From the NCBI GenBank assembly GCA_902796785.1, contig CADBQJ010000038.1:1-6682 (forward strand): a stretch of DNA of 6,682 nt, in the 5' to 3' direction. This DNA comes from Fibrobacter succinogenes. Its GTDB lineage: Bacteria; Fibrobacterota; Fibrobacteria; Fibrobacterales; CADBQJ01. The position numbers and the translations under genes were made by a program. The stretch's first letter is position 1, and every line of letters starts with the position of its first letter. The notes under the pieces were generated by a model. That model did not search any database, was not told the origin of the DNA, and saw nothing but the letters and a program-made list of their open reading frames with translations. Positions 6,010-6,682 of the stretch are shown one piece after another.

Positions 6010-6534
6010 GCCACCGCAACAACCGCTGATGTGACGCCGCATCCTGCAGGAAAATTCGTTTGGAGTGCCGCATTCGGCGCACTTACCATATGGCCATGGG
6101 GCGCCATTCTCATGACTTTGCCGCACAGAAAGGCGCTCGCCGCGCAAAAGATGGAGTGGAAATACTGTGGCCACATGGTCCTAGTTACCATTTTCACATG
6201 GTTCGGCATGATCGGCTCAAAGCACTGGATTCTGGATAAGCTGTACAAGCACCAGAGTTTCGAATGGGCTATGGCTCAAAGGACTGGCGACTACTCCAAT
6301 CTAACCCTAACCGTGGACACGTTTTCCGCAATATTGTACCAATGGCTCTATTACGCCATCTGCATCGCGCTTTTCATCTTCATCGGCCGCCACGCTGCGA
6401 AGCATTTGGCCAAAGTCACGCCTAACTACCCGAAGGAGATATACCGCAAGAAGGAATGGGTGGGAATTATTGTTAACGCCGTGATTTGGCTTCTCGTCAA
6501 TCTTCCGCCGATTTTGGAAAATGCAGTCTCGTAG
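5953..6534 (+). CDS. Four-helix inner-membrane protein, unknown function
   Basis: The product has 193 residues. A charged N-terminal tail (1-34) has no signal peptide. Four hydrophobic helices follow, at about 36-57 (with WPWG), 73-93, 123-146 and 168-187, with basic stretches next to them (HRK 58-60, RHAAKH 146-151, YRKKEW 164-169). Aromatic residues, especially Trp, are frequent. I do not recognise the family. AGGAG (5943-5947) lies 5 bases before the ATG, a good ribosome-binding site; an in-frame ATG two codons later is a minor alternative. GC content is visibly lower (about half by eye) and codon choice less GC-biased than in the genes to the left. The next gene begins 42 bases downstream on the same strand, suggesting an operon. 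Confidence 0.85.
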   Translation: MEMDEKKTGLMETQEEAPVATATTADVTPHPAGKFVWSAAFGALTIWPWGAILMTLPHRKALAAQKMEWKYCGHMVLVTIFTWFGMIGSKHWILDKLYKHQSFEWAMAQRTGDYSNLTLTVDTFSAILYQWLYYAICIALFIFIGRHAAKHLAKVTPNYPKEIYRKKEWVGIIVNAVIWLLVNLPPILENAVS

Positions 6535-6576
6535 TGAATGGTGTTTGAGAATAGGAACTTCTAGTCAGTGTGGCAC

Positions 6577-6682
6577 ATGAATAAAATTTGGGCCATCATC
6601 CTTGTCGCGGCGTCACTTGGGGTGTGCTCAAGCGACAACCACTACAAGTTTTGGTATGACCGAGCCCTGTTCTGCAGTTATG
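6577..6682 (+). CDS. Probable lipoprotein, N-terminal fragment cut by window edge
   Basis: An open frame of 35 complete codons runs off the right edge, starting MNKIWAIILVAASLGVCSSD. K3 plus a hydrophobic helix (4-15) leads to L14-G-V-C17, a lipobox with Val at -1 where Gly, Ala or Ser is usual. The Ser-Ser-Asp after the cysteine fits a lipoprotein tether. The visible mature part (NHYKFWYDRALFCSY) shows no recognisable family. No clear Shine-Dalgarno precedes the ATG, which may rely on coupling to the membrane-protein gene ending 42 bases upstream. The fragment has the same lower GC as that gene. Confidence 0.6.
   Translation, partial: MNKIWAIILVAASLGVCSSDNHYKFWYDRALFCSY

Noticed and set aside
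5787..6248. Minus-strand ORFs of 153 and 111 codons opposite the membrane protein
   Set aside because: The plus frame has a good ribosome-binding site and regular transmembrane segments; these are its shadows.
6549..6561. GAATAGGAACTTC, identical to one 13-bp arm of the yeast FRT site
   Set aside because: There is no second arm and the 8-bp spacer does not match beyond two bases, so it cannot be a working FRT site; it is most likely chance.

Overview
The window looks like chromosomal DNA of a high-GC Fibrobacterota (Fibrobacteres) bacterium or a close relative. The main reason is the 308-residue protein at 3103-4029, which reads as a TIGR02147/DUF4423-type protein. That family is expanded in Fibrobacter and also found in Bdellovibrio-like bacteria. 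The surrounding exported proteins and lipoproteins fit a Gram-negative cell envelope. The phylum is an inference from one family and not proven. GC is very high from 1 to about 5350, so long spurious antisense ORFs abound there; the bases after about 5580 are clearly less GC-rich.

Layout. (1) 1-1379, minus: the N-terminal 459 residues of a secreted protein of unknown function, cut by the left edge. (2) 1535-2167, plus: a small Ser-rich-linker lipoprotein, divergent from the first gene across about 155 bp. (3) 2184-2996, minus: a secreted plant/papaya-type glutaminyl-peptide cyclotransferase (five-bladed beta-propeller), convergent with the lipoprotein and only 16 bp away. (4) 3103-4029, plus: the TIGR02147-family putative regulator, with a perfect 7+1+7 palindrome over its ribosome-binding site. 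(5) 4029-5318, plus: a 429-residue lipoprotein with carboxypeptidase-regulatory-like modules and a C-terminal jelly-roll-like domain, coupled to gene 4 by a TGATG overlap. (6) 5380-5730, minus: ssrA (tmRNA), with a clear terminator shared back to back with gene 5; its encoded tag is ANDTYALAA. (7) 5731-5952: an intergenic stretch with a heptanucleotide repeat and putative promoters. (8) 5953-6534, plus: a four-helix membrane protein of lower GC. (9) 6577-6682, plus: the start of a probable lipoprotein cut by the right edge.

How they fit together. Genes 4 and 5 form a regulator-lipoprotein pair and are the best candidate for an undescribed functional unit. ssrA and the glutaminyl cyclase are recognisable housekeeping or protein-modification functions. 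Genes 8 and 9 look like the beginning of a separate, compositionally different cassette. Five AT-rich TA[GA]ATT / TATCTT hexamers lie upstream of genes or of ssrA in otherwise GC-rich DNA and may be the local -10 element. I see no CRISPR, transposase, rRNA or tRNA gene apart from the tRNA-like ends of tmRNA.
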